A DNA stretch of 64,000 bases from CALAMC01 sp964459465 (GCA_964459465.1 CAYWLR010000003.1:145406-209405), one strand, 5' to 3'. Counted from the first letter of the stretch, positions 54,029-62,211 are shown. The notes: a model not told the origin generated them from the letters alone. Program-made: numbers and translations.

Positions 54029-54400
54029 CTATTCTCCTTCTTCGAGTTTCTTGATGGCATCATCGAACGTTATCTCACCGCGATCGAGCCGGTCAAGAAT
54101 GTCTCCACCGTTACCTTTGTCCACCTCAATCTTGACAAAATCAAGCTTCTCGCCGATATGGTTCAGCCGACTTTTCACCGTCGGATAACTGATGCCGAAA
54201 TACTTTTCCATCTGCTTGATCGACCCATGACATTTGACAAACGCCGCAACGAAAGTCTGATCGTCACTGTCAAGCCGGGCCAGGACCGGAAGTTCGAACG
54301 ACCCCTCAATGGCAATATCCGAGTCCGCCAGACGCACCCGCTCAACTCTGATATCCCGGCCACCCGTCAACGATAAAAGTTCTTGCCATGTCTTGGACAT
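54029..54400 (-). CDS. DUF2089-family HTH regulator
   Basis: The 123-residue protein shows the DUF2089 pattern: LARLDSDDQTFVAAFVKCHG, then IKQMEKYFGISYPTVKSRLN, a helix-turn-helix like those of sigma-region 4, and a tail ILDRLDRGEITFDDAIKKL that is again SHOCT-like. It lacks the N-terminal zinc ribbon of longer family members. It probably binds DNA and regulates its own operon (inference; see palindrome at 54679-54700). It lies between two other proteins with the same tail motif. Confidence 0.88.
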   Translation of the reverse strand: MSKTWQELLSLTGGRDIRVERVRLADSDIAIEGSFELPVLARLDSDDQTFVAAFVKCHGSIKQMEKYFGISYPTVKSRLNHIGEKLDFVKIEVDKGNGGDILDRLDRGEITFDDAIKKLEEGE

Positions 54401-54416
54401 GAATTCCTCCGATTTT

Positions 54417-54617
54417 TTATAAATACGGCGTCAAATTGACCAGGTCCATCCGAAATGGAATCGTTTTAACCACCCTTGCGGGGATCGCGCCGGTTTGCAA
54501 TCGACCGCCTTTTTTAATCGATAAAACGGCCTCTTCGAATGAAACCTTGCCCTGCTCGAAATAATCAAGAATCTCCATAGTCGGGCTATCGAACCTGATG
54601 TTAATTTCATTTATCAT
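54417..54617 (-). CDS. Small SHOCT-motif protein
   Basis: This 66-residue protein starts at ATG 54617, which has GGAGGCGG just upstream; an ATG at 54632 in the same frame overlaps that ribosome site and is unlikely. It contains ILDYFEQGKVSFEEAVLSI, which parallels the SHOCT-like segments of the next two proteins. The C-terminal half (GAIPARVVKTIPFRMDLVN) is unfamiliar. No signal peptide. It is the first gene of the operon. Confidence 0.7.
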   Translation of the reverse strand: MINEINIRFDSPTMEILDYFEQGKVSFEEAVLSIKKGGRLQTGAIPARVVKTIPFRMDLVNLTPYL

Positions 54618-54678
54618 TTCCGCCTCCACCATTAATATGGTTAATTTATTATAATATTAATCTTAATAATGTCAATAT

Positions 54679-54700
54679 ATAATATCGATATTATTAATAA
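54679..54700. promoter_or_regulatory. Palindromic operator candidate
   Basis: ATAATATCGATATTAT (54679-54694) is a perfect 16-bp palindrome; it runs into a second, TTATTAATAA (54691-54700). It lies 62 bp upstream of the first gene of the SHOCT/DUF2089 operon, in A/T-rich DNA, a plausible site for autoregulation. High A/T makes chance palindromes more likely. Confidence 0.4.
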
Positions 54701-55145
54701 ATGTTTCATTTTTTTGTGATTTATTTATAATAAACCCAAGAAAATATTAATCGGCCCCATTAAAATCACCACTGATTATGTTTATCTTGTTATCTTTCTT
54801 ATAGATATGTCGATTGCGGTTTCACCACTGCTGACATTCCTCAAAATCGTCGATTCCCAAAGTTCAACGGCGCGGCAAAATCATAAACCGTGCCCCCAAT
54901 ACCGATCACATCGGTCATCCGCCCCACCACTCGATTATGGTAATGGATAATTATAGTCTATGATAAAAATATGTATCTCTTCCCCCTAAGTGACATGTTT
55001 TTGGGGATATAAATCCTTGTCTGCAGGCGGTGCTCGATGTTTCCCGATATAATTAACGCGCTGTGCAATATCACCATTGCAGGCCGCTTCTATCATTCAT
55101 CATTTTTCTTGACATCATCTGTGGTTTAAAGTACGTTTTAATCTT
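54701..55145. other. Intergenic region before serine-palmitoyltransferase-like gene
   Basis: No intact gene. It contains a possible kinase-gene remnant (54841-54918, listed separately). The region just before 55146 must carry the promoter of the biosynthetic genes, but I see no clear hexamer pair and no ribosome site. Confidence 0.4.
54841..54918 (-). pseudogene. Possible PfkB-kinase N-terminal remnant
   Basis: A 25-codon minus-strand frame starting at ATG 54918 reads MTDVIGIGGTVYDFA before diverging and stopping. That opening (DVIGIGxTVYD) is typical of PfkB-family sugar kinases. No continuation was found, so if real it is a decayed fragment. Could be chance. Confidence 0.2.
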
Positions 55146-56396
55146 ATGATCAAAAAAGAGAGGATTTCCAGCTTGGAAACACGGGAGAATACTCTGGTAG
55201 AAATGTCCGACCTGTTCGAAAAATGCTTCAATTTCACCCGCGCCGACGAAATAAAGGCGATGGGGATTTACCCCTACTTCAACCCGATTTCTTCGCCTCC
55301 GGGCGATGAGGTCGTTATCGACGGCAAAACGCTGATCATGATCGGCTCCAACAACTATATGGGCCTGACCGATGACATCCGGGTCAAAGAAGCCGCCGCC
55401 GACGCGGCCCTCAAATACGGGTCGGGGTGCACCGGGTCGCGCTTTTTGAACGGGACCCTGGACCTGCATATCCGTTTGGAACGCGAACTGGCTGATTTTT
55501 TTGAACGCGAAGCCGCCCTCGTTTATTCAACCGGCTTCCAGACCAATCTGGGAACCATTTCCTGCCTGGTCAACAAGGGTGATACCATTGTTGCCGACCG
55601 TTCTAACCATGCCTCGATTGTCGATGGCTGTCGCCTGTCATTCGGAAGACTGGTTAAGTTTGCCCACAACGATATGGAAGACCTCGAACGCGTCGTTAAA
55701 AACGTCCGGGAAACTAACGGCAAGGGCGGAATACTGATTGTCGCCGACGGCGTTTTTTCCATGGAAGGCGATATTATCAAACTGCCCGACATGGTCAGAG
55801 TCGCCCGAAAATACGGTTGTCGGATAATGATCGATGATGCTCATTCGGTCGGGGTGCTCGGCAAAAACGGCCGCGGAACCGCCTCTCATTTCGGACTCGA
55901 TAACGAAGTCGATATTACTATGGGCACATTTTCCAAATCATTCGCCTCTCTGGGCGGCTTCATTGTCGCCGATGAACGCGTTATAAACTACATTAAGCAT
56001 ATTTCACGAGAATTGATATTTTCGGCGTCGATTCCACCCTCGGCTACGGCGGCCGTCCTCAAGGCGCTGGAAATCATCCGCACCGAACCCGAACGCCGGG
56101 AAAACCTTTGGAAAAACGCCCGACGGATGCTCCGGGAATTCAAGACTCTCGGGTTTGACACCGGTACGTCGGAAACCCCCATCGTTCCCATCTTGATCGG
56201 TGACGACCTCGATTGTTTCCGATTCTGGAAGGAGCTGTATGATAACGGAGTCTTCGCCAACCCGGTTATTTCCCCGGCGGTGGCGCCCGGCCGGGCCCTG
56301 ATGAGAACGTCATACACCGCCACGCATACTAACCGGCAACTCGACCGGGTCCTGGAAGTTTTCGAGCGCGTCGGCAAAAAAATGGGCGTCATTTAA
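55146..56396 (+). CDS. Serine palmitoyltransferase-like alpha-oxoamine synthase
   Basis: The 416-residue PLP enzyme condenses an amino acid with an acyl-CoA. Among the family (BioF, Kbl, HemA, Spt) it fits Bacteroidetes-type serine palmitoyltransferase best: MGIYPYFNPI at the start, VVIDGKTLIMIGSNNYMGLT, YGSGCTGSRFLNGTLDLH, NHASIVDGCRLSFGR and DGVFSMEGD. The PLP lysine is Lys264 in GTFSKSFASLGGF; IDDAHSVGVLG holds the ring-binding Asp. Product would be 3-ketosphinganine, the first step of sphingolipid synthesis. Assignment to Spt over Kbl is from memory of conserved blocks. The start lacks a ribosome site, and Met 20 (55203) is an alternative. Confidence 0.85.
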   Translation: MIKKERISSLETRENTLVEMSDLFEKCFNFTRADEIKAMGIYPYFNPISSPPGDEVVIDGKTLIMIGSNNYMGLTDDIRVKEAAADAALKYGSGCTGSRFLNGTLDLHIRLERELADFFEREAALVYSTGFQTNLGTISCLVNKGDTIVADRSNHASIVDGCRLSFGRLVKFAHNDMEDLERVVKNVRETNGKGGILIVADGVFSMEGDIIKLPDMVRVARKYGCRIMIDDAHSVGVLGKNGRGTASHFGLDNEVDITMGTFSKSFASLGGFIVADERVINYIKHISRELIFSASIPPSATAAVLKALEIIRTEPERRENLWKNARRMLREFKTLGFDTGTSETPIVPILIGDDLDCFRFWKELYDNGVFANPVISPAVAPGRALMRTSYTATHTNRQLDRVLEVFERVGKKMGVI

Positions 56397-56403
56397 CCCG
56401 CTT

Positions 56404-57534
56404 ATGGCCGGTTCCGTAGAAGTAATCGAGGTCGAATCTCCAAAACTTTTGGAGCGTTTTATCAAATTGCCCTGGAAGCTGTACAAAAATGATCCCAACT
56501 GGGTGGCGCCGCTTCTGTCCGAACGCAAAGAATTTTTCAATAAAGAAAAAAATCCTTTCTTCCGAACTGCCAAAACCAAATTATTCCTGGCTCGTCAGGA
56601 TGGGGCCTATGTCGGGCGCATCGCCACCTGTATCAATTTCAATCACAATGAATATCACGGCGAAAATATCGGCTTCTTTGGATTTTTCGACACCATCGAT
56701 GACTATGAAGTCGCCCGGGCCCTCCTGAAAGTGGCCATGATTACGTTGAAATCCGACGGCGTCACCGCCATGCGCGGTCCGGCCAGTTTTTCAACCAATC
56801 ATGAAATCGGCTTTTTGGTTGATGGCTTCGACAGCCCGCCGGTAATCATGATGCCCTATAATCCGCCGTTTCTGCCCAAATTCGCCGAAAAGTTCGGGCT
56901 GAAAAAAGTCATGGACCTTTTCGCCTACATGCTGACCGACAATCAGCCGCTCAACGAGCGCCATGTCAATCTACTCGACAAACTCAAGACCAAGTACAAT
57001 ATTACTATCCGTTCGCTGAACATGGCGCGCTTCAAGGAAGAAATCAGTCTGGTCAACAAGATTTACAACGACGCCTGGCAGTACAACTGGGGTTTCGTGC
57101 CGATGAAAGAGGATGAATTCGCCCACTTGGCCAAAGGCATGAAAGACATCGTCGATCCCAACCTGGTCCTGATCGCCAGCATCGGCGACGAACCGGCCGC
57201 TTTCAGCCTGGCCCTGCCGGATATGAACAAAGTATTGATCGACATCAACGGCCGCCTCTTCCCGACCGGACTGATCAAACTGCTCTGGAACGCCAAGGTG
57301 AAAAAGAAGGTCGACGGTCTGCGACTTATCACATTCGGCGTCGTGCCCAAATTCCAGAAACGAGGCATCGACAGCATCATGTATGTCGAAACCTATCGCC
57401 GGGGTATCGCGAGGGGGTACAAATGGGCGGAGTTGTCCTGGATTCTGGAAACCAACGACCTGATGAACCGCGCCGCCGAAGCTATGGGAGCCCGCGTTTA
57501 TAAAAAATACCGCATGGTGGAGATGCCGCTGTGA
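56404..57534 (+). CDS. GNAT-fold N-acyltransferase partner of serine palmitoyltransferase
   Basis: The 376-residue protein has the architecture of GNAT-related acyltransferases commonly encoded next to Spt-like genes: LPWKLYKNDPNWVAPLLSER at the N-terminus, KLFLARQDGAYVGRIA, HNEYHGENIGFFGFFD, AMRGPASFSTNHEIGFLVDG and ITFGVVPKFQKRGIDSIMY as the CoA-binding loop. It follows the Spt-like gene by 7 bp. A role in N-acylating a sphingoid base is a reasonable hypothesis, since a bacterial ceramide synthase from Caulobacter is, as I recall, of this superfamily. No signal peptide. Exact function unproven. Confidence 0.82.
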   Translation: MAGSVEVIEVESPKLLERFIKLPWKLYKNDPNWVAPLLSERKEFFNKEKNPFFRTAKTKLFLARQDGAYVGRIATCINFNHNEYHGENIGFFGFFDTIDDYEVARALLKVAMITLKSDGVTAMRGPASFSTNHEIGFLVDGFDSPPVIMMPYNPPFLPKFAEKFGLKKVMDLFAYMLTDNQPLNERHVNLLDKLKTKYNITIRSLNMARFKEEISLVNKIYNDAWQYNWGFVPMKEDEFAHLAKGMKDIVDPNLVLIASIGDEPAAFSLALPDMNKVLIDINGRLFPTGLIKLLWNAKVKKKVDGLRLITFGVVPKFQKRGIDSIMYVETYRRGIARGYKWAELSWILETNDLMNRAAEAMGARVYKKYRMVEMPL

Positions 57535-58067
57535 AAATCAAAACGATCATATTGATCGGGTTTGTCTTTATACTGGCTCTTTCGTGCAAGAGTCGTCTCC
57601 AACCCCGACTTTATCAGGTAGGCGAATCAATATCATTTCTTCTTAAAGAGGTTGAAAGCTTCTATCGCCCCGGATATATTCTGACCGATGAACCGCAGAC
57701 ATCGTATATCCGGCCCGGTGACGGGACCGTTCTCGTGGCCAAACGCATCGGTCCGTCCGCCGGCGAACTGCAAACTCTCGGCAAAGTCTTCACGGTCGAA
57801 GAAAAAACCGCTTACCAGATTATGGTCGAGCTTCCGACGTCAATACGCAGGGACTCGCTTGATTTAAGGGGTCGTTCCATATGTCGTCTGGAGGGCCGCT
57901 TCGATGTCGATGAACAACTGCGGATATATCGCTGTATGCAGGGTTTCATGGTTATCGACACCGTCTGGACGTCGTCATTCCGGGGCCGGCTGTCCGGTAT
58001 TTATGTCAACCCGGAAAACGATACGCTGATTTTCGAAGGCGATTTAAAAGCGCGGCGTCGTAATTGA
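57531..58067 (+). CDS. Small lipoprotein
   Basis: The GTG start at 57531 overlaps the previous TGA (GTGA), so it is coupled to the acyltransferase gene. The 178-residue product has a lipoprotein signal (IILIGFVFILALSC, Cys19). The body is beta-rich with no family I recognise (FLLKEVESFYRPGYILTDEP, FTVEEKTAYQIMVELPTSIR). By position it may help transport or place the lipid made by its neighbours, but nothing in the sequence shows this. It converges with the macro-domain gene. Confidence 0.78.
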   Translation: MKIKTIILIGFVFILALSCKSRLQPRLYQVGESISFLLKEVESFYRPGYILTDEPQTSYIRPGDGTVLVAKRIGPSAGELQTLGKVFTVEEKTAYQIMVELPTSIRRDSLDLRGRSICRLEGRFDVDEQLRIYRCMQGFMVIDTVWTSSFRGRLSGIYVNPENDTLIFEGDLKARRRN

Positions 58068-58075
58068 CATTCCCC

Positions 58076-58576
58076 CTATTTCATTTCTTTTTTAAAAATC
58101 CCGTACGTGACATCATCGAACAGTACGAAATGAACCGTTTTAAGATGCCTCAATTTAACATCGGTATCGTGTATGGCTTTCTTCATGGCCCGGGCACAGG
58201 CCTGTGGCGATAAACCGCCCACCCCGGTACCGATCGCCGGGAAAGCCAGGGACGATAAATTCAACCCGTCGGCCAGCAATAGTGTGTTTACCGTCGTTTC
58301 GTAAACAATCTTCTCGTCGGTACGCAGATCCTGACCCATCCCGGCGGCGTGGATAATGTACTTATAGGGCAATTGCCCGGCAGTCGTCGCCACCGCCTGC
58401 CCGACCGAAACAGGGCCTTTTTTGATCGCCTCGTCTTCGATCACTTGCCCGCCCTTGCGTTTGATTGCCCCCGCCACCCCGGACCCCATCCAGAAATGGT
58501 TGTTGGCGGCATTGACAATCGCCTCGGCCTTGCTGGCCGTGATATCACCCTGTATTGTTTCTATTGATACGTTCAT
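58076..58576 (-). CDS. Macro-domain protein (ADP-ribose hydrolase family)
   Basis: The 166-residue protein is a single macro domain of the YmdB/TTHA0132 type. Signatures are GDITASKAEAIVNAANNHFW, MGSGVAGAIKRKGG and FPAIGTGVGGLSPQACA, which line the ADP-ribose pocket. Macro domains bind or remove ADP-ribose from proteins, acetyl-ADP-ribose or nucleic acids. The usual NAAN and GxGVxGAI residues are intact. The PAP2 gene overlaps its start by four bases (58573-58576). Cytoplasmic; substrate not determinable. Confidence 0.95.
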   Translation of the reverse strand: MNVSIETIQGDITASKAEAIVNAANNHFWMGSGVAGAIKRKGGQVIEDEAIKKGPVSVGQAVATTAGQLPYKYIIHAAGMGQDLRTDEKIVYETTVNTLLLADGLNLSSLAFPAIGTGVGGLSPQACARAMKKAIHDTDVKLRHLKTVHFVLFDDVTYGIFKKEMK

Positions 58577-59172
58577 TTCTCTTTAAAATCCGAAAGTTTG
58601 ATGTGTTTTTCCTCTTTGCCCCGGCGGTCACGCGGAAATAATTTATCGAAAATAACTCCGACGAAATGTCCGATAATTATCCCCAGCGCCGCCCCGACCA
58701 GAATATCGAATGGATAATGCACCCCTACGAATACTCTCGATAAAGCGACGACGACAGCCAACGGAACCAGATAAATCCAGGATTTGGGCGCGACGACGCG
58801 ATAGAAAAAGGCCTGACCGAACAAGTTGGCGGCATGCGACGACGGCAGCGAAAAACCCGACCCGCAATTGACCAGAAGATGCACTTCCATGTCATGACAG
58901 GGGCGCGGCCGCACAAATACCGACTTCAGCCAGGCGGCGCTCAACTGGTCAGTCAGCAGAACCACTATCAATGACAATATAATAGACAGACGAAGTCTGT
59001 TGTCTCCCCGCCAGAGCAGTATCAGTAAAACTGCCCCGTAAAATATTTTCAAATGCAAATCAAGCGTGACCAGCGGCATTATAAAGTCCGTCACTGGATT
59101 GGCCAGCGATTGATTGATAAAAGCAAAAACCGAACGGTCAACTCCTTCCAGCCAGGCGATTATTTCAGGCAT
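58573..59172 (-). CDS. PAP2-family membrane phosphatase
   Basis: ATG 59172 has GGGG eight nt upstream and gives a 199-residue protein; longer in-frame starts lie inside the kinase gene. The phosphatidic-acid-phosphatase type 2 motif is complete: KSVFVRPRPCH, SLPSSHAANLF and SRVFVGVHYPFDIL, with catalytic His in the second and third. About five membrane helices. Enzymes of this type remove phosphate from undecaprenyl pyrophosphate or phosphatidic acid on the outer face. It overlaps the PfkB gene by 8 bp. Specificity cannot be read. Confidence 0.93.
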   Translation of the reverse strand: MPEIIAWLEGVDRSVFAFINQSLANPVTDFIMPLVTLDLHLKIFYGAVLLILLWRGDNRLRLSIILSLIVVLLTDQLSAAWLKSVFVRPRPCHDMEVHLLVNCGSGFSLPSSHAANLFGQAFFYRVVAPKSWIYLVPLAVVVALSRVFVGVHYPFDILVGAALGIIIGHFVGVIFDKLFPRDRRGKEEKHIKLSDFKEK

Positions 59173-60079
59173 CTTTCGTTCCCCTTTTTGATAAAAAGCC
59201 GCAAACCTGATTATACGTCGGAAGCCCCGCGCGCCCGCCCAATCGCATACAATTGATCGCCGCCACCGCCGAGGCGAATTCCATCCGTCGCGACAAATCC
59301 CACCCTTTGAGTAGTCCCGCCAGATACGCTCCGTGATAGGCATCACCCGCCCCCGTCGTATCGATCACTTTTACCCGAAAGGCTTTCTGATGCACCAAAC
59401 CGTCTTTCGCGCAGTATCCGATTGCACCCTTTATGCCCGATGTAATCACTACGGTCGTCGGGCCGAGTTTAAATAGTTTCTTTAAAGCTCCCGTCACCGT
59501 GCGTGATTTTGTGAACGGTAGGGCGAAATCTTCGGCGCACACCAGATGATCGGCCAATGGCATCAGCGCGGAAACATCGTTTCGCATCGACCCGATATCG
59601 AACACGACCGGAACGCCCCTTTTTTTTGCCCAGCGCGCCAGTTTAAGACAGGTCGGCATATAACGTCCATCAAGATGCACCAGCCGGGGAAGAGGCAGCT
59701 CTCTTGTTTTTATGTCTCCCGGCGTAACCCTGATGCCCAAGTCCAGCGCAATCGTTCTCCGCCCCGTTTTCTCTTCCGCCCAGCCGACCGCAATGGCCGT
59801 TCTGTCTTTCTTTATTTTTATCAGTGATACATCGACCTTCTCGCGAATTAACTCATCGAGAACAAAGCGCCCGAAAATATCGTCTCCGACGGCGCTGATG
59901 AGCGCCGGGCGAAACCCCAGGCGGGCCAGTGCCACCATAGCCGTCGGAATCGGACCGCCCCCCTGTATGACCATGCCGGTGCAGTCGATTTTCGCGCCCG
60001 GTTTGGGGAAGGCATTAATCTGCATGATTATATCGGCCGGGGCAATCCCCAGCCCCAGACAATCACAGCGCTTGGTCAA
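59165..60079 (-). CDS. PfkB-family sugar kinase
   Basis: TTG 60079 is preferred because GGGGAG lies eight nt upstream; a TTG at 60106 in frame has none. The 304-residue kinase has the PfkB N-terminal region CDCLGLGIAPADIIMQINAFP, the GG-containing substrate motif IQGGGPIPTAMVALARLG and the C-terminal catalytic motif DTTGAGDAYHGAYLAGLLKG with its Asp base. It transfers ATP phosphate to a sugar or nucleoside; which one is unclear. It overlaps the YigZ gene by 17 bp and the PAP2 gene by 8 bp, so the five-gene run 58.1-61.6 kb is tightly packed. Confidence 0.9.
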   Translation of the reverse strand: MTKRCDCLGLGIAPADIIMQINAFPKPGAKIDCTGMVIQGGGPIPTAMVALARLGFRPALISAVGDDIFGRFVLDELIREKVDVSLIKIKKDRTAIAVGWAEEKTGRRTIALDLGIRVTPGDIKTRELPLPRLVHLDGRYMPTCLKLARWAKKRGVPVVFDIGSMRNDVSALMPLADHLVCAEDFALPFTKSRTVTGALKKLFKLGPTTVVITSGIKGAIGYCAKDGLVHQKAFRVKVIDTTGAGDAYHGAYLAGLLKGWDLSRRMEFASAVAAINCMRLGGRAGLPTYNQVCGFLSKRGTKDA

Positions 60080-60680
60080 TACTAATTCTCCCCGATGTGA
60101 TATCAATCAATTGTCCTTTGAGTAACTCAAGTTTCGACAGTCTAATTTCGATGATTAGACCCACTTTGTCGGAAAACTCCGATTGCACTATCGCCGCGTT
60201 GGCCTTGTGCACCGCCCGCTCAACCGCATTGTAGTCGGCAAAATCCAGCACGGCCTTAATCCGGCCAGTGATAAATTTCTCGACCGCCCCCGCCGCCTTT
60301 ATGACATCCGCCGCACAGTCCGAATAGGCATGCGTCAGCCCGCCCGTGCCCAGTTTGGTCCCGCCGAAATAACGGGTGACAATAACAATGATATCGGTCA
60401 ACCCGGCGCCGTCTATTTGATCGTATATCGGCTTTCCGGCGGTCCCGCCCGGCTCACCGTCATCCGAATATTTGAACTGCACCTTTTTGCCGATCCCGAC
60501 TTTCCATGCATAGCAATTATGCGTGGCGTCATAGTACTTCTTGCGAACGCCGTCCAGAATCTCGCGGGCGCGGCTTTCATCTTCACATGAATATAATTGC
60601 CCGATAAAGCGCGACCCCTTGATTTTTATCTCGACCACCGCCTCGGTCGCCGCCGTCATATAGTTGTCGGGCTGATTCAT
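60063..60680 (-). CDS. YigZ/IMPACT-family protein
   Basis: The 205-residue protein matches the UPF0029/IMPACT family: IKGSRFIGQLYSCEDESRA, THNCYAWKVG, SDDGEPGGTAGKPIYDQI and VTRYFGGTKLGTGGL are all hallmark blocks. A C-terminal DUF1949-like domain follows (AVLDFADYNAVERAVHKANA). Eukaryotic IMPACT regulates translation control; bacterial YigZ function is not settled, with links to ribosome or proteolysis proposed. It starts 6 bp after the dprA stop. Confidence 0.94.
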   Translation of the reverse strand: MNQPDNYMTAATEAVVEIKIKGSRFIGQLYSCEDESRAREILDGVRKKYYDATHNCYAWKVGIGKKVQFKYSDDGEPGGTAGKPIYDQIDGAGLTDIIVIVTRYFGGTKLGTGGLTHAYSDCAADVIKAAGAVEKFITGRIKAVLDFADYNAVERAVHKANAAIVQSEFSDKVGLIIEIRLSKLELLKGQLIDITSGRISIDQAL

Positions 60681-60686
60681 AACCTG

Positions 60687-61592
60687 CTATACCAGAGAAC
60701 GGGTGATTTTTTCGACGGCGTCATTCATCGTGATGGGAATTATGCCCATCGCCAGAACCCTTTCAATAGTCTTTCTCGATTCATCGCCTAATTCACCGTC
60801 GCCGACCAACATAAACGCCAATTGCCCGGCTTCGTGGCAGAATGTGGCGCAATCGAGCGTCCCGGCCGACTCCCCGCTGATTTCACCGATAACGACCGTC
60901 TGCGACAGGCCTACCGTCAGGCGATTACGGTCGAGTAGGCGACCCGCCGTCTGTTTCTCATAAGGCGGATATTCCGATATCAACCCGCCGTCTTGGGTCA
61001 ATTCAATCGCCAGCGGCCGGTTTTCTTCGGGGTAGATATGGTCAAATCCCGAACCGAGCACCGCGTAGCTTGTACCCTTGGCTTTTATCGCCCCGATATG
61101 CGCCGCGCTGTCAATTCCGCGCGCCAGCCCCGATACAATCGATATTGACTTCTCCGCCAGCTTCCCGGCCAGCTCTACCGTGCGCGAGATACCCTCTGAA
61201 GTCGCCTCCCGCGATCCGATCAGTGATACCAGCTTTTCATCCCGGCGCGGCAACCGTCCCCGATAAAAAAATATCGGCGGCGGGTCGTTGAGTTCATGAA
61301 ATCCGGCCGGATAATCGTCATCAAGTATAGTGCATACGCCAACCGATTGCTCGCCCAGACCGTTTATAAATTCCTCGGCCTGCGGTATATACTGATCACA
61401 CTCATATATTTTGCGGGAACGTTTCTCTCCGAGGCCGGAAATTTCCTCTATCTCCTCCATTTCCGCCCCGAATATCGAACTCAAAGTCGGAAATCGTATC
61501 ATCAACGCGCGAAATGTTCTCGGCCCCACTTGCCCGTACTTGCGCAAGGCCCAGATCATCGCCGCATGAGAACCCGTTTTATACTTGTCCAT
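60687..61592 (-). CDS. dprA: DprA-like DNA-processing protein, divergent
   Basis: DprA loads RecA on incoming single-stranded DNA. The 301-residue protein has an N-terminal helix-hairpin-helix segment (LSSIFGAEMEEIEEISGLGE), then the Rossmann core: LIGSREATSEG, VSGLARGIDSAAHIGA, GSGFDHIYPEENRPLA and GGLISEYPP. The next block, normally FPxRNRIIAGLS, reads LLDRNRLTVGLSQTVVIGE, and the SGxxxTA region is SAGTLDCATFCHEAGQ, so it is a divergent branch. There is no C-terminal winged helix. A role in natural transformation is therefore likely but not certain. Confidence 0.85.
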   Translation of the reverse strand: MDKYKTGSHAAMIWALRKYGQVGPRTFRALMIRFPTLSSIFGAEMEEIEEISGLGEKRSRKIYECDQYIPQAEEFINGLGEQSVGVCTILDDDYPAGFHELNDPPPIFFYRGRLPRRDEKLVSLIGSREATSEGISRTVELAGKLAEKSISIVSGLARGIDSAAHIGAIKAKGTSYAVLGSGFDHIYPEENRPLAIELTQDGGLISEYPPYEKQTAGRLLDRNRLTVGLSQTVVIGEISGESAGTLDCATFCHEAGQLAFMLVGDGELGDESRKTIERVLAMGIIPITMNDAVEKITRSLV

Positions 61593-61677
61593 GAAGAGAA
61601 TAAAAAAAATTGATTAGCCAAAGTCAAATTTTGAATACTCGCCCGGAATGCGACCTGATGGTCTTCCAGCGTTGTGG

Positions 61678-61701
61678 GCGGTCGGTTCTCAAACCGACCG
61701 C
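61678..61701. repeat. CTCA-loop palindrome, copy 1
   Basis: GCGGTCGGTT (61678-61687) pairs perfectly with AACCGACCGC (61692-61701) around the loop CTCA. A related palindrome with the same loop is at 63868-63893. Confidence 0.75.
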
Positions 61702-61725
61702 TATCCCGGCAGGAACTAAATAAAA

Positions 61726-61771
61726 GTAGGTCGGGTTCCGAATCCCGATTAATCGGAAAGAGAAACCCGAC
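61726..61771. repeat. GTAGGTCGGGTT palindromic repeat, copy 1
   Basis: The unit opens GTAGGTCGGGTTCC and closes AAACCCGAC; the outer stem GTCGGGTT (61730-61737) pairs with AACCCGAC (61764-61771). Inner sequence differs between copies. Two more copies are at 63222-63291 and 63404-63448. Confidence 0.8.
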
Positions 61772-61779
61772 AATTAATG

Positions 61780-62211
61780 CTACCACCCCTTGGGCGCCCA
61801 GAGATATTTTTTTAAATCGATTTTATCACCAAGGCCGAAAACGATTCCTTCACTCTCCAGAAGCGCCTTCTGAAGTTCATAGCCGCGACCCAAACCCAGC
61901 GAAATCTTTCCCCGGCCGTTGATCACCCGGTGCCAGGGGAGTTTTTCCTTTTCCGACGATGAATGAAGCGTCCGCACCACTTGGCGAGCCGCACGGGGAT
62001 TGCCCGCATAGGCGGCGATTTTGCCGTACGTAACCACCTTGCCCTTGGGAATTCTCTTGATTAGGCCCACGATTTTCTTGTGAAACGGGCTGGTCGATAA
62101 TTCCGCTTTGCCGTTTTGCACGTTCTCTTTCGCCATAGGCAGACCATAATTGATACAAACTGCACCGTCAATCACTTCCACTAAAATATTTAAATAGTCT
62201 TTTTCCGGCAT
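61780..62211 (-). CDS. Alkyltransferase-like protein (ATL)
   Basis: The 143-residue protein is of the O6-alkylguanine-DNA alkyltransferase family: FHKKIVGLIKRIPKGKVVTYG, IAAYAGNPRAARQVVRTLHS (helix-turn-helix and Arg finger) and LPWHRVINGRGKIS. The acceptor Cys of the usual PCHRV is Trp93, which marks the ATL subgroup: it binds O6-alkylguanine and recruits nucleotide excision repair instead of repairing directly. The first 25 residues are not typical; an internal ATG at 62136 gives a more standard length. Neither start has a good ribosome site. It is flanked by the intergenic repeats. Confidence 0.9.
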   Translation of the reverse strand: MPEKDYLNILVEVIDGAVCINYGLPMAKENVQNGKAELSTSPFHKKIVGLIKRIPKGKVVTYGKIAAYAGNPRAARQVVRTLHSSSEKEKLPWHRVINGRGKISLGLGRGYELQKALLESEGIVFGLGDKIDLKKYLWAPKGW

